From the NCBI GenBank assembly GCA_034336665.1, contig JAPFBE010000003.1, positions 36,864,360 to 36,928,359 on the forward strand: a DNA stretch of 64,000 nucleotides, written 5' to 3'. Origin of the DNA: Luscinia megarhynchos. Its lineage: Eukaryota; Chordata; Aves; Passeriformes; Turdidae. Made by a program: the position numbers and the translations under genes. Under the pieces are notes generated by a model. That model ran no database searches, had not been told where the DNA came from, and saw nothing but the letters and a program-made list of their open reading frames with translations. Shown one piece after another: positions 49,952 through 62,630 of this stretch (positions within the stretch are counted from its first letter, which is position 1; every line of letters begins with the position of its first letter).

Positions 49952-51969
49952 ATGCTTGTCAATCGTTGCCAAAGGCCAGGAGACCTAATTGAAAAAATGT
50001 TCTGCATAAATACAAACAAATGCTTTGAACATAGTGCTTGACCTCTAAGTCTGTGCTGGCATCAACTCAAACAGGTCTTGATGCAGCTTTGTTTTTGGAA
50101 GAGCAGAAGTGGTAACAGCAGGATCATTAGCATGAACAGACTGTAGCAGGTCAGTTCTCTTGCTTTGTGAAGTCAGTTCTTCCAGTCCAATATTCAAGGG
50201 CTTGGCAATTTTAAAATTATGTTCTCTCTAAGATCTTCTATAGTTGTAATCAAATTGAAGGACCTGTAGGTTAGCATATTTAGACAAAAGTTAAAACATG
50301 GTATTGAATTGGAGCTGAAAACCAGGAGCCTTTCGTGCCTGTATATGAAAAATATCCTGAAGGTATGGTCGTCATACTTTTGCCACATTTTGGCCAGTTG
50401 CTACTATGCTACTATGGCATCCCATGATTTAAGATGTGTTTGTGATGAGTGAAAAGCCATCAATCCATCCATCTGGATACACAAATATAATTATGTGACA
50501 AGAACTGCTTTCCATGCAAATTTTGTTGGTTTATTTATTGAAGTATTTAAGTTCAAAAATAAAAGGAAGCTAGGGGAGGATTAATTTGCTACACATTTTT
50601 CTTTATTTGCATTGTGCTGATCTGTTGGTCTAGGAAAATTAGTTGAAACTGTGTGAAGAAACATAATTACTTATAAATGTTGATGATATAGATTCATATA
50701 AATCAGATACATTATTTAATTTTAGTAAAGCATTTATTCTAACTAGACTGTCTCTTTATGGTAAACTAAATGTATATTTACAGAGTTAAATATGGAAAAC
50801 CAAGCTACTAAATTTTTAACAATATTAATCATTCCTGCTCATTATTCTAATATAGAAAACAGCTGAAAAAGCACCAGCAGCCCTTTCTTCCAAACCACAT
50901 AAATATTTCCTTCTGCTTCAGGGATTTGCACACAGCAAAAACTGCAGTGTGTGAATCAAGGGAAGAGTAGGTGAATGAAAGTGATATATGCCCAGTCTCT
51001 CCACCTCACCTAACTGGAGTCTTAACTAGGAAAATATAATAAATATCAGGACATTGTGTTTAGTAAGGATTGGTCCTGGTGAAAGCTACTGTGACACTCA
51101 GAGTAGTTGCCATGGAGCAAAACGGCTTCTTAGATGTTGCTATGATGGAAAATATGTTTAGGTGGTGTTAAGCTCTTAAGCAGCAATTTGAATAGGCATA
51201 CTGGTCAGAGGCATAGGAATTTCCATGAGGAGAAAGTCATAGTTCATAATAAATTGCTTTTCATGCTTCCTTTGATTAATATAAATGCTGTTTCCAGCAT
51301 GATAGCTACTGATGAGCACTTCCTGTTGGAAGCTTAATGAACTAGATTCTTGCAACAGGTTTTAAATTATATTTTCTTTAATTCAGTAATTCAGTAGATT
51401 TTAACATTTCCTTCTTACTATTAACTTTGTTCATCCCAGGACAGAACTGAAGGGTATAACTTCAGTGAAATAAAATAAATTAAAATTTTTTTTTAAATAA
51501 TTTTTTAAAAGGCAGCTCTTCTAAAACCTAGAGAGCTACTAGATCTTTTTCTTTACCTTTAGATTTATATACATACACAAATTATTTTCTTTTTTGTGAT
51601 CTTCTTCAATTTTTGTTTCTGCTTTCACTTTCTCCAGAGTACAATGCCTCCATAAAATAAACAATCCTTGACAAACTGCAGACAATAACTAATTCCTTGT
51701 CTAGCACATGATAGACACGATTCTGGAAAGATGTTCCAGAAGTTATTGACTACATTTATTGAGATGCATTTTTTATGAAATGAAAGACAACTTTTTCTTC
51801 GAAATCTCCCATCAGTTGCTTTTCAGTTTTCTAAATGTGTATACATGGTGGATAATAACCACTTTACTGTCCTCAGTATTTTAAAGACTGGAAAGACCTT
51901 TTATTTTATGTTTGAGGGGTTACATTTGCACTCTAGTTTGCTTCCATACTGAATAAATGAGTAAAATAT
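49952..51969. other. Unique AT-rich non-coding DNA
   Basis: Nothing recognisable was found. Confidence 0.5.
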
Positions 51970-51981
51970 GGGGGTGGGGGG
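51970..51981. repeat. G-rich run beside CR1 tail
   Basis: GGGGGTGGGGGG directly precedes the terminal repeats of the antisense CR1 tail. Confidence 0.85.
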
Positions 51982-51983
51982 AT

Positions 51984-52172
51984 CACAGAATTCACAGAAT
52001 TCACAGAATTCACAGAATCACTAGGTTGGAAGAGACTTTCAAGATCATCAAGTCCAACCCATGCCCTAACACCTCAACTAGACCACGGTGCCACATCCAG
52101 TCGTTTTTTTAAACTCATCCAGGGATGGTGACTCCACCACCTCCCCAGACAGACCATTCCAGTGCTTTAAGG
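51984..52172 (-). repeat. CR1 LINE 3' tail with 9-bp terminal repeats, antisense
   Basis: Three copies of CACAGAATT (51984-52010) and a final CACAGAATC are followed by CTAGGTTGGAAGAGAC, AAGATCATCAAGTCCAACCC, AACACCTCAACTAGACCA, and CAGGGATGGTGACTCCACCA, the reverse complement of a bird CR1 3' tail. The copy is little decayed compared with others here, suggesting it is among the youngest. CR1 normally ends in 8-bp repeats (ATTCTRTG in sense); here the period is 9 bp. Confidence 0.9.
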
Positions 52173-52922
52173 GTTCTGTTTAACTATGAGATCAGTCCTC
52201 CCACATCTCAGATTCCAAAGTTTAAGTGCAAACTTCACATTTAAATCCACTCAGCAATGTCAAGCAATGAACTGCTTGACATATGATATTATTTATATTG
52301 TTCTTAGTAAGAGAACCACAGGAAAGATAAGGATTAATAAGAATATAAAATATAGTGTTCTACTAAATGATTGTATGTAGTCAAATAACCCAGCTTCACT
52401 GTGTCTTCATTTGAACTGACTCAACAACAGGATATAATGAGTAGAGAGAAAAGGATTGAGAATGGATTCTTACAATTGAGCTGTGAATTAGTAGCATTTG
52501 CCTCTATAGCTGTTTTATGTATGTGTAATTTGAGGATAGCAGTGGTGCTTTGCTTAAAAGGGGAGGGTGAAATGAAGTGAGTGTCTCAAACAGGAACAAA
52601 GAACTGAAGATTTCATTACTGATTAGTGATCTCACTATTTTGCTCCTCTGAAGATAAAAAGAGGACTCTCAGTACAGGGCAGACAGATAAGTCCTTTGCA
52701 TAACTAATGGAAAATGAGCAGAACACCAGAAACTGTTCTATTAAGAAACCTGTGAGATTATATTTACAAGCAGTATAGAAGTAGCTAAAGGCAAACATTC
52801 TTCCTTACTTTGCACTTCACTTTTTATATTTATAAGGCACTTTGGAAAGTGTGTTATGCACTGCACTGAACTATTGTCAGAGTTTGATTTGTGTTGCTGT
52901 ACTGATCTTGTTTTGCCTTTAG
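52173..52922. other. Unique non-coding DNA
   Basis: Nothing recognisable was found until the splice-acceptor-like site at its end. Confidence 0.5.
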
Positions 52923-52993
52923 GGTACAAGTCCTCTGAAGCACTGCTCTGAATGTTTGGCACAGTTCAGCTATTGTAAAATCATCATGTACAG
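52923..52993 (+). CDS. Candidate internal exon (71 nt), gene unknown
   Basis: The preceding bases CTTGTTTTGCCTTTAG form a good acceptor, with a CTGAT branch-point-like motif about 17 nt upstream of the AG (slightly close). TACAG/GTAACA is a good donor. Only the frame starting at the first base is open: 23 codons beginning GTSPLKHCSEC and ending CKIIMY, plus two bases of a split codon. Three cysteines in CxxC...C spacing are visible but do not define a domain. The starting phase fits a splice from 7456-7543. It may equally be a non-coding RNA exon or a pseudo-exon. Confidence 0.2.
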
Positions 52994-54757
52994 GTAACAA
53001 TAAAGTTATAATAAAATAATGTTCTGGTTTGCTCTTAACTCTGTGCTCTAGGCTGGCTCAATAAAAAATGCATTTTAGTCCACATTCGAGTGAAAAATAC
53101 AGTAATATACACACTGAACATGTAGCAATACAAGATTACTTAGTCTGATTTCAGACTTTTCTTTGTTATTGAAATGCAATCTTAAGAAAGTGTTCATTAA
53201 GAGTGTGGTGTTAGTATTTCCACTATATCATCTGGATATATTCAATTTACAATGAAAAAGTTCCAGAACTATAAATCCAAGCACTTTTCTTGCCTACATG
53301 AGTGGAAGCCATAGGCTGTGATTTTTCATTACTTTCTGATGGTCCATTAAGCAACTATTCTACCTATAACCAAGATGTGTTGCAGTTCAAACCAAAATTA
53401 TAGGAGCAATGCACAAATCAAGGTGAGGTGCTCTGATCTATATTGCATCAGGGATCAAACTAGAGAAATATTATTGGCCTTTTGTCCCAGACAGACACAA
53501 GGGGCAATGAGATACAGAGAGATGGCCTAACGCAGTCACAGCTCTATGATTTAAACTCATCTGGCAATTAGTTGGCCCTTTCTTCTTATAGCAGAGGCTA
53601 TCATTTTCTTTCACCCACCTCTCTGGGAATGACTGCTGTTAATCCTCACATTCCTCTCCCTCCAGCTCTGCTTTACAGCTAGTACCTTGCCCTCTACTAT
53701 GACTGCTTTTGTCCTCCTTACCATGCCAACCCTCAAGATCTAGACCAATATGGATGGGATGTTGTCAGAGATACCTAATTCAGATGTCTGGGCTCCAGTC
53801 ATCAGAAGGAAACTCTCCCTGCTAAGCCACCTCATAGAAGAGCTGAAAGTGCCTTTTTATTTCTACTGTCCATGGCACTGAGGATGACAAACATAAGCAC
53901 CTCAGCTAAAGTTATTTTGTGTAGGTATAAGCCCAACACCAAACCAACACATTCATCACTTTCATAGGCACCTTTTCATAGGATCTATATCACAGACAAT
54001 TAATGCATTTGAAAAAAATACTTGCATACAAATCCAAAAACGTGACCTTGCTGCTAGCTCTTGATTATTTTTTCTTCTTGTTTTTCTTCCCCTCCCCCCC
54101 AGCTCTCTCAGCCTGGAAGTGAAAAGAAATGCTTTCCCCAGACCTGAAATTGGCATCAACTACATTAGCCAAACAAAGTAAAAACCTGACTTTTATTCAA
54201 GCCACAAGTAGAAGATACTGATGGAGAAGAGGGCAAAGACACCCTGGGGAGAAAAACCAACAACTACCAAATCTGTAAATGCACTCTGATGTCGTTGGGT
54301 TCCAATGCTTCCTCTCAGGTGGTTTTCCCTCTCTCCACACCTCATCAGAGTTCTCAGAGAAAAAGCCTTGGGGCAGCCATAACTTCTTCTATGAACAAGT
54401 TATATTTTCCTGTCTTTGACTTTGCAGGTGGTATATTCTGGCCTTTGCACCTTGTCCCTCCCTTTCTCTGCTTCAGCCCATGATGCCACAGAAGGTGCTG
54501 AATATTGTGTACATATTCACAATTGCAGAAGATACACTACTATTTGGGAGACTCTCAAAACATCTTCACTTTCACCAGTTTAGTTTATTCTTCTCTGTTG
54601 CTCTTCTCTCCTGTACAAGCCCTGTAGCCATCATCATGAGCATCACTGTAATATGTCCTGCTATTCCAGTCATGGGGTAAGTGATGTGACTAACATTTGT
54701 CACACATATAGTGTAGTTTGGTCTCCCATCTCCAGGTCTCCCAGGTACATCACATCA
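52994..54757. other. Unique non-coding DNA
   Basis: No repeat family is recognised. A stretch near 53560-53760 is somewhat more C/T-rich but has no open frame or splice signals of note. Frames at 53962-54159 and 54289-54895 overlap one another and look random. Confidence 0.5.
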
Positions 54758-54782
54758 ATATATATATATATATATATATATA
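54758..54782. repeat. (AT)12 microsatellite
   Basis: About twelve uninterrupted AT units. Confidence 0.95.
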
Positions 54783-57700
54783 GTGACATTCACAAAGAAT
54801 ATAGACTCATAACATATACATTGACTTCTTTTGCTGTTACAGGAAGATTTGCAAATCTGTCATTTTATCCTAAATCTCTTTTATGCATGTTGTAAAATTT
54901 AAAATACCTTTGTAATCTGAAACTTCACAAGTGCAGCTTAGATAAACCTTGTTGCCACTGGTAGAGCAGAAATATTTTATGTGACATCAAGTCAGACAGT
55001 GGTTTTCACATCAGAATTCATAATGAATGATACCTAGAGAGAGATTACAGGATAGCATTTCATAGGGGTATATTGATAGGATGCTCAAAGTACTTTGTTT
55101 CTTTCAGCATGAAGTATTTAAGTAGGAAAAGACAAGTCCCAGATATGAATTCCACTTCAATTCTCAAATTGCATTAGTTTTGAAACCCAGCTATCCATGT
55201 TGTAGTTCATAAAGCATTGCACTATATCTGTCTACTTAGGAGGGCTAGGAAAACCCATGACCTGCCTATGTCCCTAAAATGCAAAAAAAGGAATGATTCA
55301 TATGAGCAGACTTGTAAGTCTGAAATTAAAGTCTAAAGAAAAAACTAAAATGGTGCACCCAAGCACCGGTGTATTGCCATAATTTTCATAGGAACTTCAT
55401 ATGTCAGCCAAATTATATTGCAATGCTCTGCATCCTAAAGTCAGATCATCACTTTGCAAGGAGGAAAAATAAAAAAGAACCACAAAATTTCATTGCAGGG
55501 TGTGACATAAGGTGCTGTCAACCACAGGGCTTACAACTGTGACAATGGCAGCTGTTCCCTTTGGCAAAAAAACATCTGGGAAAACTACACAGAATGAGAT
55601 TTTTATCTTTCTCACACACCATGATCTGAATGGGCAAATGCCCAAAATATTAGCCATGTGCATGAAGGAAGCTCCTAGAGCTGGTAACCAATTTAAGTCT
55701 GTATTGTGTCCTCAGTCTGCTCCTATTAAATGCAGAATGCTGACAAGTTCAGAAGAAAAAAGCATAATGTTCTATGAGAAAAATTATCTGCTTAGAATTT
55801 ATTGCAAATGCAATTTATTGCAAAAAAGTGTTTCATAAGCTCAGCCTGCCTAGTCCAAGGGCATCCTGACCTAAGCAGGTTAGCTCTCTGAAGGAGTTTC
55901 ACTCACATAAGCAATCTGGTGTCTCCTGAAGAGACATCAAGCAACATTAGGCTGTAAGACCTAAAGGTTATTTTTTCTCCAGCAAGTACATTCAAAGACA
56001 GGAACTCTGGAGAAGGCGTGCAGTGCCAGACATTGCAGGAATGCCAGCTCAAGATGCACTATAAACTACAGTTTAATTTTTATTTCTTTGAAAACTGGAG
56101 AGTGCCGGAACCAAGCAGGGGCTAATCACCATGATGTATTCCAATAGGGACATAGAGCATTTCTCCTTCAAAAGAGTATTTTGAATTTCCACACAAAATA
56201 AAAATACTAGGCTCTTACCTCCCCAAAATACACATCACAACCTGTCTAAAAAAAAATTCATATTGATGTTTACAGGTAAAACACTGAAATTTCAGGGCAC
56301 AGAGATTCAGAGGTAATAGTATAACCTTGGGGAAACAGCACCAGAAACCCTGTCCATAACATATATGTAATCAACTGGTTAGCTAGGCAGATTGTTCACA
56401 ACAGAACAGGCTGTAGAAATTTCTGTTTGCTTTTGTCATATGTGGAGAAAAAAAAATTCAGATGTGCAACTCTGACTCCCATTTTGGTCTGCATATTCTG
56501 GCTCTTTTTGGTGTGCATGCATATCATATGATCATAATTATGAACATAATTATGTGTTGAAAATGTAAATATTATTATAACCAAAACATTGGTTATTAAT
56601 AAGACAACTATTATCATAATTATACATAAATATATTAATATTTCACATATAAACTTTTGCACATATCATAGATACATAAAATATTTGCCATGAGTCTTAA
56701 TGTCTACTTTTTTATATATTTAAAATAAATTCAAATAAGTAGAGTCATTAAATGAATGAATGCTAATAATACCATATTAATCTTAATGATTGATATTTGA
56801 AATATTAACAATAAGTGTATATCAAAAAAGAAGGAATACGTTTTCTAAAAAAAAGAAATAGGGTTTTCTGACCTTGCAACTCCCTTTATTGAATGCCCTG
56901 TCTCTGCCTGCTGTTCTACAAACTGGCTGGGGTCTGTAAACAGCTTTAAATAGTTGGAGCCAAATAATGCAGCAGTGCAAAGATCAAAGCAGTCCAACTC
57001 TCAGTTATTCCATCTATGAAATACAAGTCTTTTCCACATTAGAAGCAGTAAGCCTGGTGTAAAAAATTAAAAAGCCCATAAAGAAGAGTAAACTGTCTTC
57101 TATAAATCATCATTCAGATCAGTAATTTCAAAAAGATTGACAAATAGTCCCCATGTCACCAGTGTTGGTTTTGATACTAAACCAAATGATCTGCAAAAAT
57201 CATAATTTATAAAGATCACAATTTATAAAAATCTCATTATCTTTAAAAAATTAAACAAAATTAAAAGTACCTGTGAAAGGGTTACTAAAGTTTAAAACAA
57301 ATTTACAAAAACAAATGTCAAGAAACAAATACGTTTGTTATCACAAATAAACTCTAGATTTGTTACAATTTGTTTAAAGAAGGAAATAAACCAAAGCAAA
57401 AGAGTACAGTGCTATTACAATTTAATTACCTTTTTTTACATAAAGTATGCATAAACTATCCAGTCTGTCAGATCAATAGAAACCTCATCTAGATATTTCC
57501 AGGACAGTCATATATAAACTTTGGAAAAGGATTGGTTTTAGAAGTGCAGGGCCCTGTCAGCAGTTTATCCTACCTGGTAAGTTTACTAATTTAATTTAAA
57601 GTAGAAAGAGTGATCAAATATTACATACAGTGACATCTATATTCTGATAACTTATTTCCTGGCAGTTATCTATAGTCAGCCTTGCAGAAGTCAGTACTTA

Positions 57701-57866
57701 GGAAAATTAAAATTAGGGGGAAAAAATAAATTCACTTTGATTATCAGAAAAAAGTTCCTAGAAGTTGCATCCAAAAGACTTTGTCATAAAATGTAAAGCA
57801 AGTCATCTTTTGATCAGTCAAAAGAATATGAGAGATACTGGCATATTTATGTCTGGGTTGTCATGA
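54783..57866. other. Unique AT-rich non-coding DNA
   Basis: There is no gene or repeat family. The 88-codon minus-strand frame at 56396-56662 has a hydrophobic I/V/L-rich stretch that simply reflects ATT/AAT-rich sequence. Confidence 0.5.
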
Positions 57867-57957
57867 CAAAACAAAAACAAAACAAAAATAAAAACAAAAA
57901 CAAAAAAACCTAACCACAAACAAACAACAACAAAAAAAGAAAAACCAAGAAAAAACA
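57867..57957. repeat. A/C-rich low-complexity tract (AAAAC-type)
   Basis: About 90 bp of AAAAC, AAAC and AAC units with few other bases. In composition it is the complement of the T/G-rich tract at 40.4 kb. Confidence 0.9.
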
Positions 57958-58720
57958 CAGAATCAGGGAAAAAAGCTTAAAATATAAAGTACTGCAGCTG
58001 TGTTTTATAGCTTAAATAATTTTCTACTATAAAAGTACTTAAGTCATAAAGTTTTTCTACCATTTTTGTGATGTTGAACATGCTCATCACAAATCATAAC
58101 CAAACAATAACAACGACAATTATTGGAGGAAAAAATGAAAACCTAAAATTAATACCTGCCATAATTCAAAACAATAACAGATCCTTCATTTAGATATTAC
58201 TTTCTTCTTCCATGATCATGAAGTTCAAAACGAGCCATGAGATAACAGATACACAGCAAACCCAGTTTTCTGTGAGACTGGAGTACAGAATAATCTCCAG
58301 CAATCAAGATCAGTGAGAGAACAAGGTTAAAAGAGAAATACTTCAAATTAATACCCAGACCTAACTATCACAAAATTTCTATTGACTATAAATTACATGT
58401 AAACTGCCCTTCAGCATGTACAACATTTATCTGAAGAATAAAGAGTTGTCATCCTTAATGAGCTATCCCTTGACCCCTTCCCATTTATTTCCACAATGCT
58501 GACCATGTTTACTGCATTGAAAATAATTCCACATTAAAGGCCATACCATGGAAAACATTTGCAAGGACTTTGGCACCATACAAATTACGAGTTCTATAGT
58601 TTATTTTGCTAATTATGTACTCTGATGGTAGGCCAACTAAAATAAGTGGGAGGGAAGAACCAACTATTTTTTGAAATAAGAAAATGAAATAAAATTACTC
58701 TCAGCAATTATTATTGCACC
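57958..58720. other. Unique AT-rich non-coding DNA
   Basis: Nothing recognisable was found. Confidence 0.5.
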
Positions 58721-58721
58721 C

Positions 58722-58748
58722 CAGTTTATTATTATTATTTTTATTATT
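58722..58748. repeat. (ATT)n microsatellite, interrupted
   Basis: About eight ATT units with one extra T run. Confidence 0.85.
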
Positions 58749-59773
58749 AACATGTTTGAGGTATGAAATTAAGATGTAGATACCTCAATCTTTTTCATAC
58801 ATGTTTTCTTCAAACCTGTATAAGTGAATTTTAAGTTTCAAAATTAAACTTAGAATGTCCCAGAAATTGCAGTTCTGAAATTTAACTTCTTTGGATTTCA
58901 ATGTTATAAATACAATATATAAGATGATCATTTGTCCTAATTCAATCTCTCAAAAATTAAACATTCATATCTAATCTGGATTTTTCTATAATGGAAACAG
59001 GACATAAGGGAAAGGAGTAATTAATCCAAAAACAGTCAATAAGAAATAATTCAAATGTCAAGCTTAGACTTAGATATCTGAGTTCTACATGACTAAAATT
59101 GATCAAAATACGTCCAACAAAAGGTGAAATTATGTGCCTGATGAGAAGATAAAATAGGTTGCATTTGGGAATAATCAAATTGTAAGAATCGTATACAAAA
59201 GAACTGACTTCATTAAAAACTGACTCCCTCTGTACAGGCCTAATTTTTTAAAGACTTTATTTTGAAGGATATTTCAAAGTGCCTGGAGTTCCCAGATGTA
59301 ATCCATGGGCTGAAGATTTTAACTCCAATTTGATAGTTAACAATTTCACTTGTTTGCAATTTCATCAGGAACGTTGCCAAAGCAGCCAAGTTTGAGTCTT
59401 TGTCTTTAGAGGATTATTAGGAGCAGTGGTTTCCAAACATTCCTAAGCATGAATTCTGCATCACCTGAAAAGCTGGCTCTTTAAACCTGCTCTTTTGCTT
59501 TATCAGCTCAAGAGACTTTCTGAGATTGGATTAGGTAGAAGACTACCTCTATAACTTATGTAATTGTCTTCAAATGTGATTTTCCATCTGGAAACAGGAA
59601 GGTAATTTACTTCCCAGGCACCATCAACATTTCTGTAGTCCAGCAGCAAAAGTTTCAAAAAATTATCGGTAAACACATTACGAGTCCAAGAGCTATGTGG
59701 GTCTTACAAATATAGTCATCTCAAGCAGTGAGTTGGCCCATTTATAGGCTAAATCACCTTTTGAAACTTATTT
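58749..59773. other. Unique AT-rich non-coding DNA
   Basis: Nothing recognisable was found. Confidence 0.5.
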
Positions 59774-59798
59774 CTTTCTTCACTAGTAGTGAAGAAAG
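59774..59798. repeat. 25-bp near-perfect palindrome
   Basis: CTTTCTTCACTA (59774-59785) and TAGTGAAGAAAG (59787-59798) are exact reverse complements with a single central G. The central ACTAGT resembles a restriction-type palindrome. It adjoins the tandem duplication that follows. Confidence 0.9.
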
Positions 59799-59809
59799 TA
59801 GTGAGAAAA

Positions 59810-59856
59810 AAAGACCAACATTAAGTGACTTTCTTCCTAAAGACCAACATTAAGTG
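59810..59856. repeat. Direct repeat of 18 bp, period 29
   Basis: AAAGACCAACATTAAGTG occurs exactly at 59810-59827 and again at 59839-59856. Between them ACTTTCTTC repeats part of the neighbouring palindrome arm, suggesting local slippage or template switching. Confidence 0.9.
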
Positions 59857-61269
59857 CCTGAAGATAGTAATGTAATCTCAGTTTTGAAATAAATGTTTTG
59901 ATTATGAAATTATTCCTTAATAAATTAAGAATAGCTATTGCTATCTGTAGAGGATGTTCTGGGTTTTCTCCTGAGAAATAAGGAAAATATTAGTAAGATC
60001 AAAACAAGCTCTATTAAACACGATACATCAGATGTGAGTGAAGAATAATTCTGTGTGCAGGCTGGATTTTTTAACAGCTAAAACAAGTTTGTATGGAGTC
60101 AAAAAAATTTATTGCACCATTAGCTTGTACAAAATAATAACTTTACCAAAAGTGCTTTGATAAAGAATTGTCACCAAGAGCTAGCAATCAAGGGCTAATG
60201 AAAGCATATATTCAGTATGCTCACTAAAATACTTCAAAATTGCATTTAAATCTCCAAATTGTCTGTCTAGAATATTATTTTTCATTCTGAAAAATACATT
60301 AATTTTGCATCAGCTGTAAATCAGTGATTCTCTTTCTTACATTAAAATATTTTAAAATATTATATCTCTTTAGAAGTCTTCCTACAACAAGAAAAAACTC
60401 ACTGAGTTTAAATGTACTCTTGCAAATTGATTTGCACTTTGCTATATTAAGAGATAATAAGAACAAATAGAAAAAAAGGCAGTTTATGCCCATTTTCATC
60501 TTGCCAATTTGGTTAAAAGCATAGAATTTATAATTGTGTTTTTCAACACTTTCCTTGAGTTGATTTGCAAAATTTTAAGCTTTTATTCAAGTAAAATACT
60601 ACTTACATTTGGTAAGAAATACTTTACAGTGTTTCATGGATATGTAACACAACAGCAATTCAAGATGTATGTTACTAATAGAAACCATTATTTTGACAGA
60701 TTCCAACACAGCTGACCATAAATATATTACTCCACTCTACAGAATTTACTAGACCAAAAAGAAAGTACTGCTTAGTTTGGGCAAAGATGGGGGGAATACG
60801 TTGCCTCTTACTTTACATGTACTTTATCACATTTAGGCAGAATGCAGATGCTCAAGGAGGATGTTGGGGTAAAGAATTTAAGCTACAACTGAATTTCCAT
60901 AGGGTCAGTAATCACAAATAAGAATGTCTTTTTTCATCTCTGGTGTTCAATAAATTTTAAAAAAAGTTTAGCATGGAGAAAGAGATCACAAGAAATAAAA
61001 CTATTTTATGTCAGAGCAATTCTAAAACTACTAGGCAGCAGCACTTCATTTATCAAGGAAAGTAAGTTAAAATACCACGTCTGCCATCAAAACAGTCTCT
61101 GAGACTGAAATAAAGGAAAGAATGCAAAGCCCTTGGATAAGGCCTTTTCATGTTCTGTTCACCACTTGCACAATATGCTTAGTGCCATGCAGCATTTAAT
61201 CAGGCTCCTTTAATGATTGTAATCAAATAATCAAAAAAATAACAAGTGACAACCACACATAACAGTAAA
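59857..61269. other. Unique AT-rich non-coding DNA
   Basis: No feature is recognised. Confidence 0.5.
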
Positions 61270-61316
61270 AAAAGCAACAAAATAAATAATTAATTAATAA
61301 TATTAATTAAAAGAAA
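61270..61316. repeat. A/T-only low-complexity tract
   Basis: About 45 bp of AATAA and TTAATTAA units with almost no G or C. Confidence 0.8.
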
Positions 61317-62531
61317 TAACAATATCTTATAGACTATCACAAATTCAGATGTGGCCAGAATAATTTTATCATAATCTTTAGATGTTATGGAATGTTAAAG
61401 TGTTGATTCATATGAAAGTGGGGTATAGCTTTATCATCCTGAGGGAGAAAACACAGCCCAAAGTATCAAAATACTCATCTAAGCTAATATTTATCTAACA
61501 TTTGTTGCTCCCAAATGCCTGTATTGATGCATGAATGCAGGTATACTTCACTCATTTGAGAGAAATCTCTATCCCTTTTTATAGAGATGTTATTACACAT
61601 AGGCTGGTACCCACCTGGTTCTTGCCTGGCATAAAAACTTTTTAACTTCTTAACAAATGCATGGAAGTATTTTAATGTTCTTTAGCAGTGGAAACTAAAA
61701 CCTCCAAACTTATGGCACTGTCTCCATAGCATAAAAGATTAATCATTTGCCTTAAAGAATGGGTCCATGAGTTAAATATCTAAATTCTGGATAATCACAT
61801 ACACTTTTTCTTAATTATCATTACTGGAGGGAAAAAGACACCCCTTGAGAACATTTATTCCTATCTGAAAACAGGTATCTAAGATGAGCAAAACCAGTTG
61901 ATTTCCATTTGCTATAGAAGGAGTTGAAGTGACTGCCTTAGACTTAATGACTAACATTCAGACACCTGAAACTGGAGAAGGTAAGCACCATCTCCCAGAA
62001 ACCAAGAGAAGCCTCACTGACAGAAGCCTAAATAAACAGTTGCATTTTTCCAGACCAAAATGGTCTAAGTTGCAAATGCATAATATCTAATTAACAAAAA
62101 TAATCTGAGGTACCACAGATAGCTCAAGTGTTCTATGCCTTTGGATACCAACTACCCCTTGCAGTCAGAAGGAAAGGTGTAGGTGCTGGGAAAGCTCTCA
62201 TGGGATGCATTCTAGACAGGAAAATGTATGGAGACATGATGACCCTCCAAAGGCCTGCAGATACCCATCACAGCACTGTTTATTTAAATATATTTCTCCT
62301 CATGAAGGGCTTCACAACAAGCCTGAAAAAAGAGATAGCTACTTTAGGCAGACTGGATCATACCACAACAGTGTTCAGGAGTAGCAGTTAGTCTTCACTT
62401 TCTTGTATTCATCCTCAATTGAACTACTGCAATATAAATACTGTTTTATAGCTGAATTATCAACCCCTTAAAATCCCTGTTTCAGTAATGGGATTGGTGA
62501 CAGCACCTCAACCACTATAGCATAACAGTGC
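61317..62531. other. Unique AT-rich non-coding DNA
   Basis: No feature is recognised. The 87-codon frame at 62128-62391 has no splice signals or known motifs. Confidence 0.5.
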
Positions 62532-62547
62532 AATGATAATTATCATT
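62532..62547. repeat. Perfect 16-bp palindrome
   Basis: AATGATAATTATCATT is its own reverse complement. Its central 14 bp also occur at 4344-4357. In AT-rich DNA this is not rare. Confidence 0.85.
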
Positions 62548-62564
62548 ATAAGAACAGATCTTAC

Positions 62565-62630
62565 AGCAAGGCAGAGTGGTACACTCATTAATTTGCTTGC
62601 CTGATGCAGCCAGGAGTCAGATACAGCTCC
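62565..62630 (+). repeat. Possible tRNA-derived SINE head, very decayed
   Basis: GGCAGAGTGGTACACTC resembles a tRNA A box with flanks, and TTTGCTTGCCTGATGCAGCC then AGGAGTCAGATACAGCTCC sit where the anticodon arm and B box of tRNA-derived SINEs fall. The B box does not retain the GTTCRANNC core, no 3' tail is identified, and an intact tRNA fold is not possible. It is offered only as a lead. Confidence 0.15.

Noticed and set aside
4344..62547. Shared palindromic core ATGATAATTATCAT at 4344 and 62534
   Set aside because: A few coincident 14-mers are expected in 64 kb of AT-rich DNA; the flanks are unrelated.
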